DNA of 48,632 nucleotides from positions 1 to 48,632 of IMG/VR virus record IMGVR_UViG_3300009032_000002, one strand, 5' to 3'. Position numbers and translations under genes: made by a program. This document shows, in pieces, positions 1 through 7,015 of the stretch. The notes below the pieces were generated by a model that worked only from the letters and a program-made list of their open reading frames with translations, made no database searches and was not told where the DNA came from. Each line of letters starts with the position of its first letter. Position 1 is the first letter of the stretch. The DNA comes from a virus.

Positions 1-294
1 AATGGCCACGAAGACGTCGGGGTTAGATTCGGCCGCGCGGGTGAAGCTATCGGGCAGGGCGGGGGTGCATTGAGTGCATGGGCGCCCGTAGGCTTCCCAC
101 GTTGCCCCAACGAACCCCGCCACGCGCACTTGGTTGACGTCACCCATTTGGGCGTGAATGGCATCTCGGGATTGGAAGGCGATGGAGTCCCCCATTACGA
201 AAACCTTGGGGCCCACGGAGCCGACATAGTCGGTGTCCAGGGACATGCAAGAGGTGGAGATCAAGACGGCCAGAAGGAACAGGAACTTTTACAT
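1..294 (-). pseudogene. SGNH/GDSL-like hydrolase lipoprotein, 5' end disrupted, runs off left edge
   Basis: Reading left from 294 the frame gives a lipoprotein-like signal (KFLFLLAVLISTSC, a lipobox ending in Cys), then a segment containing VFVMGDSI, which fits block I (GDS) of SGNH/GDSL esterases. The gene leaves the window, so the catalytic Asp/His block is not visible. The oddity is the start: a TAGAAT box sits exactly 6 nt before the ATG at 292-294, but the next codon is TAA (289-291), followed by AAG TTC CTG. One base change (TAA to AAA) would give an ordinary MKKFLF signal. Alternatively, one extra A in the run at 287-290 would join the signal to the ATG at 300-302. As written, only an internal start such as 246 is open, and that start has no ribosome site and loses the signal peptide. 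This is either a sequencing or assembly error or a real inactivation. An SGNH lipoprotein could act on cell-envelope esters, but that is inference. Confidence 0.55.
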
Positions 295-300
295 ACGCGC

Positions 301-306
301 ATTCTA
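301..306 (-). promoter_or_regulatory. -10 box TAGAAT of a leaderless-type promoter
   Basis: TAGAAT on the minus strand lies exactly 6 nt before the ATG at 292-294. The same spacing recurs at many transcription-unit heads in this window. No convincing -35 is seen. Confidence 0.5.
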
Positions 307-525
307 CCTTTGGGGGTTTCGTTTCCATTCCGAACAGGACCAACATCGGCATGCCAACTCCACGTAGGCTTCGCGACTGCCGTGCGGAACGTTTGCTGGC
401 CAAACTACCGCAGCCGCAGCCCGGCGCCTAAGTCGGCGGCGAACCCGATACTGTCGATCCGCATCCCTACAGGCATCGCACCGACACTCCCCCTTGACGT
501 AGTTGGAACGGGTTCCGCAGAGCAC
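304..525 (-). CDS. small Cys-rich (zinc-binding type) phage protein with two related Cys motifs
   Basis: The first half contains CGTRSNYVKGECRCDACRDA followed by an Arg-rich stretch. The second half repeats a shorter version, HGSREAYVELACRCWSC. This resembles the small (H/C)GTxxxYxxGCRCxxCR proteins common in actinophages, which are probably zinc-stabilised and of unknown function. I prefer the GTG at 525, which overlaps the TAG of the upstream gene as TAGTG, the same junction as at 13636. An ATG at 573 would add 16 residues but overlap the upstream gene by 49 nt. Neither start has a clear Shine-Dalgarno, which fits translational coupling. The basic middle could contact nucleic acid, but I would not assign a role. 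Confidence 0.6.
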   Translation of the reverse strand: MLCGTRSNYVKGECRCDACRDADRQYRVRRRLRRRAAAAVVWPANVPHGSREAYVELACRCWSCSEWKRNPQR

Positions 526-1253
526 TAGGCAGTCCAGCGGTGATTGCGGGCGGTCGCCTCTCGTTCCCTCCATTGCCAGCCGCTGTAATCAACTGCGGGG
601 TTAAGGGAGTTGCCCGCACGATTATACCGATGTCGACTGAAGGACAACTTGATGAGGGTCCGCCCCACGGGGGAGCCCGTGAGGTTTGTGGCGGCCCTGT
701 GAACACAGTAGGGCGATAGTGCCAAAAGGGTTCGATTCGGGTAAGTGACCACCCTCATGTCCCTGGACTGCTCCTCCATTCTCTCAAGGGCCTCTTGGCA
801 ATCGGCCCCCAAGTCAAATGGGCCCGGCAGGAACTCCGTGGGAAGTGTGTCGCTCCAGAGATAGGTGCGTTCTGCCTCGTCCGACAGTACCGCTCCCGCC
901 ATGCCATCTTGCGCGACGTCACGCCGGGCTCCATCGGGAGAGGCCACCCATGCGTCCCCGTGCAATCCAGCACGACGCTGCGTGGACCAGGGGGCGACCG
1001 GGCGTTGATCGACGGTCACGTAGACATACTCAAGGGGGCTCCGCTTGGCCTCCCAGGAGGCGGCCGAGGCCAACACCCACCCAAATGCCCCCAGGTCCCC
1101 CAGATCGGCCGTAGGGGCCCACCCGGTCCCAGGAGTCCTGATGCAGAGATCCAACAGTCTCAAGCCAACATGGCTTATCTGTAGGTTCTTCGGCATGGCC
1201 CCGACGGGCTCGGGCAGGTTGGTCTGGTTAAAATTCGCAAGGTCAAAGCGCAT
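525..1253 (-). CDS. possible 2OG-Fe(II) oxygenase-like protein
   Basis: 242 residues. The residue pattern suggests a double-stranded beta-helix oxygenase: HGD at 98-100 could supply the H-x-D metal ligands, H185 (in YCVHR) the distal His, and R198 the 2-oxoglutarate-binding Arg, followed by a hydrophobic strand IKLSFS. Metal and cosubstrate binding are inferred from spacing only, and the rest of the sequence is not familiar to me. The start at 1253 is supported by a TATTAT box 8 nt upstream and the absence of a Shine-Dalgarno, so the mRNA is probably leaderless. It is divergent from the terminase genes and is followed by a coupled small Cys-rich gene. Roles could include nucleotide or base hydroxylation or protein hydroxylation. 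It could also be an unrelated structural or regulatory protein. Confidence 0.45.
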   Translation of the reverse strand: MRFDLANFNQTNLPEPVGAMPKNLQISHVGLRLLDLCIRTPGTGWAPTADLGDLGAFGWVLASAASWEAKRSPLEYVYVTVDQRPVAPWSTQRRAGLHGDAWVASPDGARRDVAQDGMAGAVLSDEAERTYLWSDTLPTEFLPGPFDLGADCQEALERMEEQSRDMRVVTYPNRTLLALSPYCVHRAATNLTGSPVGRTLIKLSFSRHRYNRAGNSLNPAVDYSGWQWREREATARNHRWTA

Positions 1254-1261
1254 GGGGGGGG

Positions 1262-1267
1262 ATAATA
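1262..1267 (-). promoter_or_regulatory. -10 box TATTAT for the oxygenase-like gene
   Basis: Minus-strand TATTAT, close to the consensus, is followed by eight C residues and then the ATG at 1253. There is no Shine-Dalgarno, so the transcript would start at or next to the start codon. Confidence 0.55.
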
Positions 1268-1294
1268 GCGGTAGCCCCCCTGGATGGCATCAAC

Positions 1295-1323
1295 TTGCAT
1301 GTTGGTGTTATTTGATGTAGTCT
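1295..1323 (+). promoter_or_regulatory. promoter of the terminase operon (TTGCAT-17-TAGTCT)
   Basis: The -35 TTGCAT (1295-1300), a 17-nt spacer and the -10 TAGTCT (1318-1323) are followed by exactly 6 nt and the ATG of the small terminase gene at 1330. No Shine-Dalgarno precedes that ATG, so a leaderless mRNA is predicted. This is the best two-box promoter in the window. Confidence 0.6.
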
Positions 1324-1329
1324 TAATCT

Positions 1330-1920
1330 ATGTCAGAACGTGCCCCCCTGGACCCCCGCGGCCGGTTCAACCAAGACCGAGCCGAAACCCTGCTGAACAT
1401 GATTCGTGGCGGGAACACCCTGAAGGTGGCATGCGGGTTCGCCGGGATCGACTACACCACTTTGCGCCGCTGGGTTCTGAAGGCCGATGACCCCACGGCC
1501 CCACAGGAGTATGTGGACTTCAAGGCGGAACTGGAGAAGGCAAGGGCTCAGGCTCAGGTGGTGGCGGTGGCGCAAATCCGTAAGGCCGCCAGTGACGGTT
1601 CCTGGCAGGCGGCGGCCTGGTTTCTGGAGCGATCTTTCCCGGAGGACTGGGGGCGCCGAGACACCAACCGGGTAGAACTGGTTGGCGATGGTGGCGGGCC
1701 CGTGCGGGTAGTGGCGGGCATGGAGCTGGACGCAGAATCCATGACGGCACTGGCGCAACGCCTAGCTGGCGTGATCGTCAAGCGAGACGAGGACGTGGCG
1801 GATGCCGAAGTCCTGGAGGACCCTCGGGCACTAGCGGCCGCACCAGTGGAACGGGAGGGAGCGGCATGGTGGGGCGGGGCGGACCCCAAAGAACAGGAAG
1901 GACAGGACCATGAGGACTGA
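1330..1920 (+). CDS. terS: terminase small subunit
   Basis: 196 residues. The N-terminal half has a helix-turn-helix look (ACGFAGIDYTTLRRWV, about residues 35-50). It is followed by a charged helical segment with QIRKAASDGSWQAAAWFLER (about 82-101) and then FPEDWGRRD, a combination typical of small terminase or DNA-packaging HTH proteins of actinophages. It would recognise phage DNA and regulate the large subunit during packaging. The C-terminal third is acidic and low in complexity. The stop lies 11 nt inside the start of the large subunit gene, so the two are coupled. The start is fixed by the promoter spacing (TAGTCT plus 6 nt). It is an isolated plus-strand pair between minus-strand blocks. 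Confidence 0.85.
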   Translation: MSERAPLDPRGRFNQDRAETLLNMIRGGNTLKVACGFAGIDYTTLRRWVLKADDPTAPQEYVDFKAELEKARAQAQVVAVAQIRKAASDGSWQAAAWFLERSFPEDWGRRDTNRVELVGDGGGPVRVVAGMELDAESMTALAQRLAGVIVKRDEDVADAEVLEDPRALAAAPVEREGAAWWGGADPKEQEGQDHED

Positions 1921-3517
1921 TCTTCCCACGAACAAGCTCGCTGAAGCGGGTGTGGTGGTGATCCCTCCGGAGTCATTGGCTACGGCCAGTCCAGAAGAGA
2001 AGGAGGCCTATTACCAGTACCTCATTCAAGAGGCGAAGCGGATTGACGACTGGGAAGTTTGGCTGAAACTTCTATTCGCGAACGTGGCAAACAAACCCTT
2101 CTCTAAAGGACATGAGGAATTGTGGAAGTGGGTTTGGGCCATAGAAAAGAACTCCAAACCCAAGCCCTACATTGCTGTTCTCCCTCGCGGCCACGGGAAG
2201 AGTAGCTCAACCGAATTGGCAGTTGTTGCAACTGCCGCACGGCAAACAAGAAAGTATTGCCTATACATTTGCGAGACCCAATCTCAGGCAGATGACCATG
2301 TTGCGAACATAGCTGCACTGCTGGAATCCAATTCCCTAGAACTCGCCTATCCCAACTTGGGCGAGAAACTGCTGGGAAAGTTTGGCAACGCCAAGGGCTG
2401 GCGACGAAATCGCATCCGAACCCGCACGGGCTTTACCGTTGATGCCATGGGGCTTGATTCCGCCGCTCGCGGGGTCAAGCTAGAGGACCAAAGGCCAGAT
2501 TTCTTGGTGCTCGATGACGTGGACGGCGAGCTGGACACGGAGCACGAAACCGGCAAGAAGATCAAAACCATAACCCAGAAAATCTTTCCGGCAGGAAGCC
2601 AAGATTCTGCCGTTCTAATGGTACAGAACCTCGTGCACGAGAACTCCATCTTCGCTCGACTCGTAGATGGCCGCGCCGACTTCCTGAAGAACAGGATTGT
2701 CCTGGGGCCCATCCCCGCCATTTGGAACATGGAGTATGAAGAGCAGAATGGCCAGTTCGTCATCACCGCCGGATCGCCCTCTTGGCCAGAAGGCTTCCCC
2801 GTCGATTCCTGCCAAGACTTGATGAACGAGATCGGGCTGACGGCCTTCTTGGCGGAGTGCCAGCACGAGACCAAACCTCCCTCGGGCGACATCTTCAACC
2901 ATTTGATCTTCCAGCACGCAGACTTTGAGATGCTGCCTCGCATGCGCAAGACCGTGGTTTTTGTAGACCCTGCCGTCACCTCCACGGATACATCGGACAG
3001 CATGGGCATACAGGTGGATTCCCTGGGGGCAGATGGGAAGATCTACCGCCTCTGGAGTTGGGAGCAGCGCTCCACCCCCAAGGTGGCCATCCGCAAGGCC
3101 GTCGAGAAGGCCATTGAGCACAACGCCGACATTGTTGGGGTTGAGACCAATCAGGGGGGGATCCTTTGGAGGGACGTCTACGACGATACCGTCGAGGAGA
3201 TCCGACGAGAACGGGCCCAGAGGGGGGAGGACTTCTTCTCCGCCATGCCTCGTTACAAAGAGATCAAGGTCTCCAAGGACTCTGGCTCAAAGGTGGTGCG
3301 AGCCCAAAGGATGTTGGTTGACTATGAACGCAATAAAATTGTTCACGTTAGGGGCACCCACCTCACCCTAGAGACATCCTTGCGAAGGTTCCCTCGCGTC
3401 AAACCATACGACTTGGTAGATGCTTGTTTCCATAGCTGGAATGAATTGGCAGGAAGGGGTGCATCTCGAAAGAGTTCAGTATCCTCAGCGGCTAGGCGAA
3501 TCTTGGCGTCCCACTAG
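1910..3517 (+). CDS. terL: terminase large subunit (packaging ATPase/nuclease)
   Basis: 535 residues, a usual length. The ATPase domain has a Walker A at 92-99 (PRGHGKSS), a Walker B at 198-205 (FLVLDDVD) and a coupling region after it. The RNase H-like nuclease domain has candidate metal ligands D353 (FVDPAV), E412 (VETNQ) and D501/D504 (YDLVDA). It cuts concatemeric DNA and drives it through the portal. It overlaps the small subunit gene by 11 nt. Its 3' end overlaps the convergent zinc-protein gene by 33 nt, and no terminator is visible between them. The portal gene normally follows the terminase, but here the next genes are on the opposite strand and no portal is seen in the window. Confidence 0.95.
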   Translation: MRTDLPTNKLAEAGVVVIPPESLATASPEEKEAYYQYLIQEAKRIDDWEVWLKLLFANVANKPFSKGHEELWKWVWAIEKNSKPKPYIAVLPRGHGKSSSTELAVVATAARQTRKYCLYICETQSQADDHVANIAALLESNSLELAYPNLGEKLLGKFGNAKGWRRNRIRTRTGFTVDAMGLDSAARGVKLEDQRPDFLVLDDVDGELDTEHETGKKIKTITQKIFPAGSQDSAVLMVQNLVHENSIFARLVDGRADFLKNRIVLGPIPAIWNMEYEEQNGQFVITAGSPSWPEGFPVDSCQDLMNEIGLTAFLAECQHETKPPSGDIFNHLIFQHADFEMLPRMRKTVVFVDPAVTSTDTSDSMGIQVDSLGADGKIYRLWSWEQRSTPKVAIRKAVEKAIEHNADIVGVETNQGGILWRDVYDDTVEEIRRERAQRGEDFFSAMPRYKEIKVSKDSGSKVVRAQRMLVDYERNKIVHVRGTHLTLETSLRRFPRVKPYDLVDACFHSWNELAGRGASRKSSVSSAARRILASH

Positions 3518-3715
3518 ATCCTCTCGACATTCCTGGCAAATCCTCGTAGTGGCCCTGTTGCCGTCCTGCTGGAGAGTGACCAATTGAAAGGCGCTGTAGT
3601 GGAGGTGACGTTGGCACCGGATGCATTCACGCATCAACTCCACCCGAGTGGTGTAGTGGAGAGGGTTCTTCTTTACCCGAATGGCGTGGCGTTCCCCGAG
3701 CCAACGATCACCCAC
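3485..3715 (-). CDS. small zinc-ribbon-like protein
   Basis: 76 residues with two CxxC pairs (ECIRCQR and RICQECRE) about 24 residues apart, the usual pattern of a treble-clef or zinc-ribbon fold. No HNH or other catalytic residues are apparent. The GTG start at 3715 overlaps the stop of the 54-residue gene upstream. Its 3' end overlaps the terminase gene tail to tail by 33 nt. Small proteins of this kind in phages may be DNA-binding or may modify host complexes. No specific role is assignable. Confidence 0.6.
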   Translation of the reverse strand: MGDRWLGERHAIRVKKNPLHYTTRVELMRECIRCQRHLHYSAFQLVTLQQDGNRATTRICQECREDLVGRQDSPSR

Positions 3716-3872
3716 GAGGACGCGTCCTCGGTTGAGCCAAATAGGACTCTATCTCAAGCCTAAGGGCCTTGGAGTTGGCCTTGCGCTCCAACTCCTGATG
3801 GATCTCCAAGAGACCCAGGTCAGCGGAGCGGCGCCCCTCTAGGGCGTCCTGGATGGCTTGGGCAATCTGCAT
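3708..3872 (-). CDS. 54-residue hypothetical protein
   Basis: A short open frame from an ATG at 3872 to a TGA at 3708-3710. The product is a charged, helix-prone protein (ends RPRG) of unknown function. Support for it being real is its promoter: TAGGTT stands exactly 6 nt before the ATG, inside CCGATAGG, a form shared with the promoters at 15721 and 21690. Its stop overlaps the GTG of the zinc-ribbon gene, so the two form a small operon. It sits 20 nt after the endolysin stop codon. Confidence 0.55.
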   Translation of the reverse strand: MQIAQAIQDALEGRRSADLGLLEIHQELERKANSKALRLEIESYLAQPRTRPRG

Positions 3873-3878
3873 GCCCTC

Positions 3879-3884
3879 AACCTA
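3879..3884 (-). promoter_or_regulatory. -10 box TAGGTT (in CCGATAGGTT)
   Basis: Minus-strand TAGGTT with 6 nt to the ATG at 3872. The extended form CCGATAGGNT recurs at 15721 and 21690. Confidence 0.5.
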
Positions 3885-3892
3885 TCGGCCAG

Positions 3893-4897
3893 CTAGTCGG
3901 TTAGCCGCTTCGCCAGCTCATCCGCAAGAGAATCGGCCAACTCTTCCGTATTGACGGCGAAGTCAGATACTTCAGGGGCCTGCCCCTTGAGTTCCTTGAC
4001 GACGTTAATTCCGACCGCCATACTCCCGGCGTTGACCGCAGCCACGGAATCCGGGAGAGTGTCGTAGGGAACCGTCTTGGCGTCGTCGGCAAAGGCCCAC
4101 GCCTGACCCTGCACCTTGGCGCGGCCAGAGAGCAGCTCCCCTACCTTGCGGGCCACATCAGACGCCATGGCCTCTTTGTCGTCCTGGTTCCAGTCCTTGT
4201 ATGCGGGCATGTCATCCTCCGTGGGGGAGTTGCTTACTGTACGATTGTACCACTCTAGGGTCGCTACGTTTTGATCGCATGGCTGTTGAACCCCAGCCAC
4301 CCGCCCATCTCCACCATTGCACTGCCAGATGCTCCAAATGGGCCACGGGGCGCAAGCGGGAGGGAGGGAGAGGTTTTGGGGGGGAGGGCCTGGGTTGGGG
4401 TACTTGGGGTTAGTGTAGGCGGGCAACCACAAGTCCATGCGGGCCCATGAGGACGGACGTGGGCCCATATTGAAGAAGGCGCCGATGTAGATGTTGCACG
4501 CCACACTCTCGCCGGTTGGCCCTCTCCAGGGGGTTCCAATGGCGGCCTCGATGCGAGCAATGAAGTCCTCTACGGTGCGAACCGTGAGTCCCGCCTGCTC
4601 CACGTCAACCGCTACGGGAAGGTTCATTCCAGCGTATCCGTTTGTTGCGTTGAGAAAGTTGTCCGCCTGAGTGGCCCCGTTGCCCGGATGCAGGTAGTGA
4701 TAAGCCCCCAGGGGCATCCCGACAGCACGAGCCCCGGCGGCATGGCGCTCAAACCAGGGGTCCCGATAGCCCGAGCCTTCAGTGGCCTTCACGTAGGCAA
4801 AGTCCCTTGCGCCGCGAAGGGTCCCCCAGTCGATGTTGGGCTGATACATCGCGACGTCTACGCCCATCAGGCATTCACGTCCACCAATTTGCACCAT
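3893..4897 (-). CDS. endolysin, GH25 lysozyme-like muramidase
   Basis: 334 residues. The N-terminal catalytic domain (about 11-220) has the GH25 hallmarks: GVDVAMYQPNIDW at the start, FAYVKATEG, GAYHYLHPG, and DVE at 98-100, which supplies the catalytic Asp/Glu pair on the conserved strand. A WSIWQC segment and a late Asp (CDQN) close the barrel. It would cleave the MurNAc-GlcNAc bond of host peptidoglycan. The region from about 228 onward is acidic and helical and probably serves wall binding or oligomerisation. The start at 4897 has a good Shine-Dalgarno (GGGAGG, 5 nt spacing) behind a TAGAAT promoter. No signal peptide is present, so export needs the holin, whose likely gene lies at 22373. 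Confidence 0.9.
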   Translation of the reverse strand: MVQIGGRECLMGVDVAMYQPNIDWGTLRGARDFAYVKATEGSGYRDPWFERHAAGARAVGMPLGAYHYLHPGNGATQADNFLNATNGYAGMNLPVAVDVEQAGLTVRTVEDFIARIEAAIGTPWRGPTGESVACNIYIGAFFNMGPRPSSWARMDLWLPAYTNPKYPNPGPPPQNLSLPPACAPWPIWSIWQCNGGDGRVAGVQQPCDQNVATLEWYNRTVSNSPTEDDMPAYKDWNQDDKEAMASDVARKVGELLSGRAKVQGQAWAFADDAKTVPYDTLPDSVAAVNAGSMAVGINVVKELKGQAPEVSDFAVNTEELADSLADELAKRLTD

Positions 4898-4917
4898 AGG
4901 GACCTCCCGTTGTCCCT

Positions 4918-4923
4918 ATTCTA
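4918..4923 (-). promoter_or_regulatory. -10 box TAGAAT of the endolysin gene
   Basis: Minus-strand TAGAAT (in GGTAGAAT) lies 20 nt before the endolysin ATG. Unlike the leaderless examples, a short leader with GGGAGG follows, so this gene can be initiated by a normal ribosome site. Confidence 0.5.
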
Positions 4924-4925
4924 CC

Positions 4926-5186
4926 CTATTGGCCGAGGCTGCTGAAGGATTCCAGGACCTTCAAGCAAGGTTTGCAAACGTTCTTTGGATCGGGGGTCTT
5001 GGACGGCACCCAGACGCGACCACACAGGGCGCGGACGGGAGTTCCGAGGACAAAGCCCTTCAGGTCATCCCCCTTGAACACCACGTGAGTGAGGTTGTCC
5101 TCTTGTGGGTCTGCATCCTCAAGGGAGTAGGAGATCTCCTCCGTTGGGCCTGTCGTCAGGGGCTCAGTCGTCGTCGTCGTCGTCAT
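4926..5186 (-). CDS. DUF3039 family protein
   Basis: 86 residues. After a Thr-rich N-terminus, the segment HVVFKGDDLKGFVLGTPVRA and then LCGRVWVPS and VCKPCLKV match the conserved core I know from DUF3039 proteins of actinobacteria and their phages. The CxxC and single Cys suggest a metal-binding fold. Function is unknown. The ATG at 5186 is chosen over a TTG at 5192 because GGGAGG is 6 nt upstream of it. The gene overlaps the acidic-tail gene upstream by 23 nt and precedes the endolysin promoter. The family points to an actinobacterial host. Confidence 0.75.
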   Translation of the reverse strand: MTTTTTTEPLTTGPTEEISYSLEDADPQEDNLTHVVFKGDDLKGFVLGTPVRALCGRVWVPSKTPDPKNVCKPCLKVLESFSSLGQ

Positions 5187-5427
5187 TCTCAACCTCCCAT
5201 TCGTTCACGATGCGAGGGTCGGGGTAGCCGGAAGCCATAAGGGCGTCGGCCCATGCGGGGTCTCGAAGCCCGTAGTCCCAGATTTCCTCAAGAGCGTCGC
5301 AATCCTCGTCCTCGAAGAGGGAAATCCACTTCTCAAGCAGTGCCTGCCGGGATTCGTGGGAGGGGACGTGGGGGAGGATGTCTTTGGCGATCTCGTAAAG
5401 TATGTTGCCGCCGCTATTCCAGCCCAT
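5164..5427 (-). CDS. hypothetical protein with polyaspartate tail
   Basis: 87 residues with a natural-looking helical middle (DILPHVPSHESRQALLEKWI) and an acidic C-terminus ending in a run of six Asp. I do not recognise a family. It overlaps both neighbours (23 and 14 nt) in the same operon, so it is probably translated by coupling. The acidic tail could mimic nucleic acid, but this is only suggestive. Confidence 0.6.
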   Translation of the reverse strand: MGWNSGGNILYEIAKDILPHVPSHESRQALLEKWISLFEDEDCDALEEIWDYGLRDPAWADALMASGYPDPRIVNEWEVENDDDDDD

Positions 5428-5674
5428 TTTGCACCGTCGTTCCGATAGTGAGGCGCAGATCCTCCGCTGCCAACATGGCGAACTCCTTGAGGTTATCTAC
5501 TACCTCGCGGGCGATTCCCAGTTCCACTGCGCCCGCGCAGTAGAGGGTCACCAAGATGGTCACCTCCTCCTCGGAACTCGCCTGCTCGTCTTTGGCGATT
5601 AGTTTCTTGCTTGTGGCATCCTCCACAGAGGGCCTCCAATTCTGATAAGTGGTGCAGGCATCCGAACTCAGCAT
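5414..5674 (-). CDS. hypothetical protein, start uncertain
   Basis: Up to 86 residues, helical, with a C-terminal part (GIAREVVDNLKEFAMLAAED) that looks like real protein. The ATG at 5674 would overlap the upstream HNH gene by 182 nt. A TTG at 5554 preceded by GAGGAGG at good distance would reduce the overlap to 62 nt and is a reasonable alternative. No family is recognised. It lies between the HNH gene and the acidic-tail gene in one operon. Confidence 0.45.
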   Translation of the reverse strand: MLSSDACTTYQNWRPSVEDATSKKLIAKDEQASSEEEVTILVTLYCAGAVELGIAREVVDNLKEFAMLAAEDLRLTIGTTVQNGLE

Positions 5675-6182
5675 GCCTGCCCAGTATGGGTTCTTTGTGA
5701 TTTACCTCAAGGCGATAATCCGTAGTGACCTTAAAGACGAGTTTTTGGAATTCGCGGCTCCAGACGAGGCGCCAATCGCCAGTTTCTCGGGCAAACAATC
5801 GCTCGTCCGCTGCCGATGCAGAAGTGTAGCCGCCGCTAGTCCGTTTAGTCAGTCGTCGCTCTCGACTCCACGTCCTGAAGGTCTCTCGTGGCGGGTCACT
5901 GTAGTTCTCCACCGTCAGGGTACGACAGAAGGCCATCCATGCCATCAGATCTTCCGGTACAGATCCGTCACGGCCACACCTTACACACCGGGCGTCTCGC
6001 TTGAGCGCAGCGGAGCGGGCGGCCCCCCAGGAGTGATTCTGTAGGAACGCCTGTTCGCACTCTTGACTGCACCAACGCCGGGTCCGGCCCGTCAAGCCAA
6101 CTCCGCACCAACCACAAGTGCCCGCCCCCGTCCACCGAGCGATGCGGCACGTCTTGAGAATCCGCTCCGTTTTAGAGGCCAT
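5493..6182 (-). CDS. HNH endonuclease-like protein
   Basis: 229 residues. It starts with zinc-binding motifs (CGWCGVGL, WCSQECEQAFLQNH) and has CVRCG in the middle. The C-terminal part has LEVNHKEPI (about 165-173), the core HN of a beta-beta-alpha-metal nuclease, then CLHHLSELEALCGGCHKQET, which gives the second zinc pair and final His. Such proteins are free-standing homing nucleases or packaging-associated HNH nucleases. Here it is next to nucleotide-metabolism genes and not terminase, which favours mobility. The start at 6182 is supported by TACCAT exactly 6 nt upstream. The last 25 or so residues are low complexity and overlap another frame. Confidence 0.75.
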   Translation of the reverse strand: MASKTERILKTCRIARWTGAGTCGWCGVGLTGRTRRWCSQECEQAFLQNHSWGAARSAALKRDARCVRCGRDGSVPEDLMAWMAFCRTLTVENYSDPPRETFRTWSRERRLTKRTSGGYTSASAADERLFARETGDWRLVWSREFQKLVFKVTTDYRLEVNHKEPILGRHAEFGCLHHLSELEALCGGCHKQETNRQRRAGEFRGGGDHLGDPLLRGRSGTGNRPRGSR

Positions 6183-6199
6183 GCTGCTATGGTAGCCTC
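6183..6199. promoter_or_regulatory. 17-bp bidirectional promoter between two start codons
   Basis: The whole intergenic space is GCTGCTATGGTAGCCTC. On the plus strand TATGGT (6188-6193) is 6 nt before the ATG at 6200. On the minus strand TACCAT (6194-6189) is 6 nt before the ATG at 6182. The two -10 boxes overlap in TATGGTA inside the inverted repeat GCTA-TGG-TAGC. Both transcripts would be leaderless and mutually exclusive. Confidence 0.55.
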
Positions 6200-6808
6200 A
6201 TGACGTCACCCTATCGCATCTTGCCGCCCCAGAACCATCAAGCCCCCATCCTTCTGGTGGACATGGACGGAGTCTTGGCGGACTTCGTCGGAGGGGTTTA
6301 TCGGGACTGGGATCACATAGGACACCACAAGGAGATGCCCCTCAAGTCCCGAGAGGAACTGACGAGCTTCTGGCTCCACCACGACCACCCCGTGCACTAC
6401 GGCGACCCCCTCCATGACCTTGTGAACACCAAAGGGTTCTTCGCTTCCCTGGATCCCATCCCTGGGTCCCTTGAGGCCCTTGAGGAACTTGAGCGAATCC
6501 CCCACCTCGTGATCCGACTCTGCACCGCCCCCCTTTTCGGGAACCCCACGTGCATGGACGACAAGGGCGCTTGGGTAGGTTGGTGGCTAGGTAGGGAGTG
6601 GCAGGAACGGATCGTGATGACGAAGGACAAAACCCTAGTGAGGGGAGATTGGCTCATTGACGACAAGCCCAAGATTGAGGGGCAGCTTGAGCGCCAATGG
6701 GAGCACTTGGTATTTCCCCAGCCCTACAACAAGGTTCACTGGGGCGACCGAAGGGCCGATGGAGGCTGGCCAGAGATTGTGACGGCAATTCAAGAGGCAT
6801 GCGGGTAG
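6200..6808 (+). CDS. 5'(3')-deoxyribonucleotidase-like HAD phosphatase
   Basis: 202 residues. LLVDMDGVLADF at 18-29 is HAD motif I in the form typical of the NT5C family, with nucleophile D21 and acid/base D23. LCTAPL gives motif II, the Lys near KDKTLVRGD motif III, and LIDDKP (about 155-160) motif IV. It would hydrolyse deoxynucleoside monophosphates. In a phage this trims nucleotide pools, and it fits with the ThyX and MazG-like genes in this window. The start is set by the shared 17-bp promoter. It is followed 9 nt later by a small gene whose -10 box overlaps this gene's TAG stop. Confidence 0.85.
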   Translation: MTSPYRILPPQNHQAPILLVDMDGVLADFVGGVYRDWDHIGHHKEMPLKSREELTSFWLHHDHPVHYGDPLHDLVNTKGFFASLDPIPGSLEALEELERIPHLVIRLCTAPLFGNPTCMDDKGAWVGWWLGREWQERIVMTKDKTLVRGDWLIDDKPKIEGQLERQWEHLVFPQPYNKVHWGDRRADGGWPEIVTAIQEACG

Positions 6809-6811
6809 GAT
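6806..6811 (+). promoter_or_regulatory. -10 box TAGGAT overlapping the upstream stop codon
   Basis: TAGGAT begins with the TAG stop of the nucleotidase gene and is followed by 6 nt and the ATG at 6818, the same spacing as at other leaderless starts. Confidence 0.4.
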
Positions 6812-6817
6812 GGGGGT

Positions 6818-7015
6818 ATGCGATTCATCAAAGTCCACTCACCCACCCGAGAGGCTCACGCTAAAGTGTCACAGGTCCTTTCCACTTCGGGCGCCAGCGT
6901 CTCCAGCTCGAACTCTAGCGCCTTGACCCATACGCTCAACTCCAAACCTTCGGAGGACCTGGTGGGGCGCCTGGAGGCCCTCGGGGCTGCCTTGGAGATC
7001 CACAATGCAAACTAA
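6818..7015 (+). CDS. 65-residue hypothetical protein
   Basis: Starts MRFIKVHSPTREAH and is Ser-rich in the middle. The C-terminal part (DLVGRLEALGAALEIHNAN) looks helical. No family is recognised. It begins 9 nt after the nucleotidase gene and overlaps the next gene by 11 nt, so it sits within the same plus-strand run. A TAGGAT box at leaderless spacing could give it its own transcript. Confidence 0.55.
   Translation: MRFIKVHSPTREAHAKVSQVLSTSGASVSSSNSSALTHTLNSKPSEDLVGRLEALGAALEIHNAN

Noticed and set aside
728-740. GGTTCGATTCGGG looked like a tRNA T-arm
   Set aside because: The flanking bases do not pair as a T-stem, and the region is coding on the minus strand.
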